The position numbers and the translations under genes were made by a program. Below are positions 5,883-8,455 of a DNA stretch of 8,455 bases, piece by piece (the first letter of the stretch is position 1; each line of letters opens with the position of its first letter). The stretch spans positions 1 through 8,455 of the forward strand of contig JAHQVR010000059.1 in assembly GCA_019634245.1 (NCBI GenBank), in the 5' to 3' direction. Source of the stretch: Gammaproteobacteria bacterium. GTDB lineage: Bacteria; Pseudomonadota; Gammaproteobacteria; Granulosicoccales; Granulosicoccaceae. The notes beneath the pieces were generated by a model. It was not told the origin of the DNA. It made no database searches and saw only the letters and a list, made by a program, of their open reading frames with translations.

Positions 5883-7847
5883 GTGAGCAAGGAGAGCGCC
5901 ACCCTCCGTGGAGATTATTCTCCTTGGTCGAAGGAAGGTGTTCGACTCAGAGGAATTGCCTGGGTCATCACTTTCATATTGTCGACTTGTGGATTGGCGA
6001 TAATTATCAATCAGATTTTTAACCTTCAACTGTTTGGGTTTCGCCCAATAAGCACAGCCTATTACTATATTATTGTTGGCGTTTTTCTACCTGTAACGTT
6101 CCTTTCTACGCCGGCCTGCCAAGCCGATAAGCTTAGCGTTCGATGGTATGACTGGATGCTCTGTATTGTGGGATTCGGTGTTGCGATATTCTTCGCTACC
6201 CAAACTGACAATATCCTTTATAGCGGTTGGGAATTTCGCGCGCCTCGAACGGTAGTCATATGTGCTGGATTGCTGGTCCTTCTATCGCTCGAAGCAGTAC
6301 GCCGATGTGCGGGGTTCCCGCTATTCGTTATCTGTGCCATTTTCGCAACTTTTCCGCTCTACACCGGACACTTGCCTGGATTCTTATGGGGAGTACAACT
6401 TTCACCGGGTGAAACGGTGCTTGGCCACGCGCTTGGTTCAGAAAGCATTATCGGGATTCCGATCCGCGTCATCGCTGATTTGCTGATCGGATTCATTATA
6501 TTTGGTGTAGCGTTAACCATATCCGGAGGCGGGGTCTTTTTTATGGACCTGGCAAATGCGATGATGGGTCATGCACGAGGCGGACCAGCAAAGGTCGCTA
6601 TACTGTCGAGTGGTTTCTTTGGATCGCTTTCGGGTAGTGTTATTTCTAATGTGATTTCTACCGGATCAATGACCATTCCCACGATGAAGCGCTGTGGCTA
6701 CCCTCCAGCTTATGCGGGGGCGGTAGAATCCTGTTCGTCAACAGGCGGCGCTTTGATGCCACCGGTGATGGGTTCGGTGGCATTCATCATGGCGTCTTTC
6801 ATGAACGTCCCGTATGCGGATATCATGGTGGCAGCGGCGATTCCTGCCATCCTGTTCTATCTTGTTCTACTCATTCAATCTGATTGTTACGCTGCAAGAA
6901 ATGGTCTCCAGGGACTACCGATAAGCGAACTGCCGCGTCTTAGTAGCGTGTTGCGTTCCGGCTGGGTATTTCTGATCAGTTTACTTGCTTTGGTTGTTTT
7001 ACTACTTGCCACTAATGCTGAGGCCAAGTCACCTTTCTACGTCACCATCTTGCTTGTAATCACCGCCATTGTTCGAACCAAAAAGAAGCAGCTGCTAAAA
7101 CCGGTCATTGAGCTGATCATGCAGACCGGAACTACGATTGGGCTGTTGGTAGGTGTTCTGGCGGGTGTTGGCCTGGTTGTAGGCGCCTTAGCGATTACAG
7201 GGGTGGGTAATGCGTTTAGCCGTGAATTGCTGCAATACGCAGGTGGTAATCCTTATTTGCTGCTGATTTTTGGCGCATTAACGAGTTTCATACTCGGTAT
7301 GGGGATGACGGTATCAGCTTGTTATATTTTCCTGGCTGTGGTTCTGGCTCCGGCGCTGGTACAGGGTGGGTTTAGCGAAATGGCCAGCCATCTTTTTATA
7401 CTTTATTGGGCCATGTTGTCTTACATCACTCCACCAGTGGCGATGGCAGCAGTTGCAGCTTCTTCTATAGCAAAAGCGCCGGCAATGCAGACGGGCGTGA
7501 CAGCGATGCGCCTGGGTGCGATCCTCTTTGTACTCCCTTTTTTATTCGTATTGAACCCAAGTTTAATACTCCAGGGTGAAACGCTTGACATAGTGCTGTC
7601 TGTATCCACAGCACTTATATCAATTCTTATGTTGTCTGCGGCATCTGAACGCTATATCTACTTTCTTTCGCGCCAGCCGGAAAGCTGGGAACTTGCAGTT
7701 TTGCTTGTGGGTGGATTGGGCTTGTTGATACCAGAGGTACTGACTGACCTTATGGGAATCATAGCTCTGATATCATTGTATATCGCTAACTATTTTCGGA
7801 ATTCTGGCGCTAGCCCGGCAACAAACGACTCAGACAATACTGATTAA
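5883..7847 (+). CDS. TRAP transporter fused permease (DctQ-DctM, TAXI type)
   Basis: This inner-membrane protein of 654 aa fuses the small (DctQ, about 4 helices) and large (DctM, about 12 helices) TRAP subunits and carries substrate from the TAXI binding protein into the cell using an ion gradient. The first third (about 25-165) has the DctQ-like helices. The DctM part shows FGSLSGSVISNVISTGS (246-262), then MTIPTMKRCGYPPAYAGAVE (263-282), STGGALMPPVMGSVAFIMA (286-304) and LGMGMTVSACYIFLAVVLAP (471-490). SHLFILYWAMLSYITPPVA is at 502-520. In most relatives the 472-479 segment reads close to GMGLPTTA; here it is GMGMTVSA. Extra helices occupy about 566-637, with a polar tail. The start is GTG at 5883: a TGA three codons upstream in frame closes longer options and no earlier ATG exists. 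The Shine-Dalgarno sequence is weak, so yield is probably lower than for the binding protein. Confidence 0.93.
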   Translation: MSKESATLRGDYSPWSKEGVRLRGIAWVITFILSTCGLAIIINQIFNLQLFGFRPISTAYYYIIVGVFLPVTFLSTPACQADKLSVRWYDWMLCIVGFGVAIFFATQTDNILYSGWEFRAPRTVVICAGLLVLLSLEAVRRCAGFPLFVICAIFATFPLYTGHLPGFLWGVQLSPGETVLGHALGSESIIGIPIRVIADLLIGFIIFGVALTISGGGVFFMDLANAMMGHARGGPAKVAILSSGFFGSLSGSVISNVISTGSMTIPTMKRCGYPPAYAGAVESCSSTGGALMPPVMGSVAFIMASFMNVPYADIMVAAAIPAILFYLVLLIQSDCYAARNGLQGLPISELPRLSSVLRSGWVFLISLLALVVLLLATNAEAKSPFYVTILLVITAIVRTKKKQLLKPVIELIMQTGTTIGLLVGVLAGVGLVVGALAITGVGNAFSRELLQYAGGNPYLLLIFGALTSFILGMGMTVSACYIFLAVVLAPALVQGGFSEMASHLFILYWAMLSYITPPVAMAAVAASSIAKAPAMQTGVTAMRLGAILFVLPFLFVLNPSLILQGETLDIVLSVSTALISILMLSAASERYIYFLSRQPESWELAVLLVGGLGLLIPEVLTDLMGIIALISLYIANYFRNSGASPATNDSDNTD

Positions 7848-7928
7848 AAGGCCGGATATAATTTCGCGAATTATTGGACAACGGTTTAGTGTCTATTCAC
7901 TATCTGAAAAATTTACTGTTGCACATAC
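7848..7928. other. Short AT-rich gap between convergent TRAP sequences
   Basis: Two small hairpins are present: ATAATT-TCGCG-AATTAT (7858-7874) and TAGTG-TCTATT-CACTA (7887-7902). Neither has a GC-rich stem followed by a uridine run, so no intrinsic terminator for the permease gene can be assigned. Confidence 0.4.
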
Positions 7929-8084
7929 TTAATGGTTCAGTTCATTGAAAATATGGCTCATGGATGCAACCCCGAACAATACAAACACATTCATACCGAT
8001 TGGCGGGGTTATCATTCCAACCTCAATAACCATCACCAAAACAACTCCCCACCAGATAGGGTTGTATCCGAGCTCAATTACTTC
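7929..8084 (-). pseudogene. Remnant of a DctM-type TRAP large permease (C-terminal piece)
   Basis: Reading the minus strand from 8084 to a TAA at 7929-7931 gives 51 residues that match the C-terminal part of an unfused TRAP large permease. The family blocks are ELGYNPIWWGV, then MVIEVGMITPPIGMN and VFVLFGVASMSHIF. These correspond to the usual D/N-PIWFGV and E-G--TPP-G-N-FV motifs near residue 330-390 of a roughly 430-aa DctM. A TAG (plus-strand 8085-8087) lies directly upstream in the same frame, and the other minus-strand frames just upstream show no TRAP motifs. The fragment therefore lacks about 80% of the gene. It ends in FNELNH before the final helix expected in DctM. No start codon or ribosome site makes it a plausible small gene. 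It is distinct in sequence from the fused permease next door. Confidence 0.75.
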
Positions 8085-8379
8085 CTATTTTGATCAATCG
8101 GATAAGGACGCGGTCTCATCCGACGATGAGGTTAATTTCATGTCAAGTGTTGGTACCGGTAGTGTCATACTATGTGAGACATTGCTGCTGCATGACTGTC
8201 CGTAAACATACCTTCACATCGCGACATATCGTTGATTCGTGATATGGCCAGTATCATCAGGTAATTCGAAAAGGGGCATTGTCGCCAATTTTTCTGGTCA
8301 GTTTAGTTGCTAATGATATACCTTCATCGTCTGTTAGGTTAAGTAGAATCAAATATTTTTTGAGAAAGTGTAGGGCAGT
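8085..8379. other. 295-base decayed stretch between two DctM fragments
   Basis: No intact gene is visible. On the minus strand, 8260-8331 encodes a 24-residue segment (from DDEGIS to APFRIT, ending at TGA 8257-8259) with a faint likeness to the C-terminal part of enoyl-CoA hydratases. The rest shows frequent stops in all minus frames. A plus-strand open frame across 7945-8205 overlaps the DctM remnant and looks like its complement, not a gene. Confidence 0.45.
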
Positions 8380-8455
8380 TCAATTGAACCCTAGAAATTT
8401 TGGTAACCACAACGCCAATGCCGGAAATAAGATAATGATGAGTATGCGCGTTATA
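8380..8455 (-). CDS. C-terminal end of a DctM-type TRAP large permease (partial)
   Basis: The minus-strand frame entering from the window edge gives 24 residues and a TGA at 8380-8382. It consists of a hydrophobic helix starting RILIIILFP, followed by ALALWLPKFLGFN. This helix ending in FPxLxLWLP plus a short tail is the characteristic C-terminus of DctM-type TRAP large permeases, whose last residues are usually LWLP followed by a few more. The start and the rest of the gene lie beyond the window, so integrity cannot be judged. The call rests on one short motif, but it is strengthened by the DctM remnant 300 bases further along on the same strand. Confidence 0.55.
   Translation of the reverse strand, partial: ITRILIIILFPALALWLPKFLGFN

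Noticed and set aside
7858..7874. Terminator for the fused permease gene
   Set aside because: The stem is six A-T pairs with no following uridine run; it is too weak to call.
7945..8205. 86-codon plus-strand open frame
   Set aside because: It overlaps the minus-strand DctM relic, has no good ribosome site, and its translation is low-complexity (Thr/Ile/Pro-rich) as expected for the complement of a membrane-protein gene.

Overview
The window looks like chromosomal DNA from a Gram-negative proteobacterium, most likely a marine or aquatic gammaproteobacterium. This is inferred from the moderate GC content, the TRAP transporter genes (common in marine Proteobacteria), Sec-type signal peptides and the protein families present. 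No rRNA, tRNA, CRISPR array or intact transposase is visible, so the taxonomic placement is only an inference.

Layout from left to right. A glutathione S-transferase-like gene (26-688, +) is followed by about 400 bases without a gene. That gap holds a GC-rich nested inverted repeat (719-815) that looks like an inserted or structured element. An ADP-ribosylglycohydrolase/J1-crystallin-fold gene (1090-1977, +) then converges on a secreted metallo-beta-lactamase-fold hydrolase (2106-3422, -), with a perfect 11-bp REP-like palindrome (2059-2088) between them. A membrane-anchored DUF3299 protein (3583-4179, -) lies upstream of the hydrolase on the same strand. A 489-base divergent intergenic region follows, with operator-like repeats and a possible decayed regulator.

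The best-defined functional unit is a TAXI-type TRAP transporter: a periplasmic solute-binding protein (4669-5799, +) with a near-perfect Shine-Dalgarno sequence, and a fused DctQ-DctM permease (5883-7847, +) that starts with GTG. An 11-bp-stem intercistronic hairpin (5825-5851) sits in the gap between them. Such hairpins often protect the upstream message, which would favour high binding-protein production over the permease. The substrate cannot be read from the sequence.

The right end is decayed. On the minus strand, 7929-8084 reads as a C-terminal piece of a DctM-type TRAP permease, cut off by stops and lacking the rest of the gene. Further right, 8380-8455 reads as the last 24 residues of another DctM-type permease that continues beyond the window. 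The locus therefore carries, or carried, parts of at least one more TRAP system of the unfused type, facing the TAXI system. The 295 bases between these pieces contain a weak trace resembling an enoyl-CoA hydratase. The most novel points are these hidden TRAP relics, the intercistronic hairpin, the non-canonical permease motif GMGMTVSA, and the GC-rich palindromic island at 719-815.
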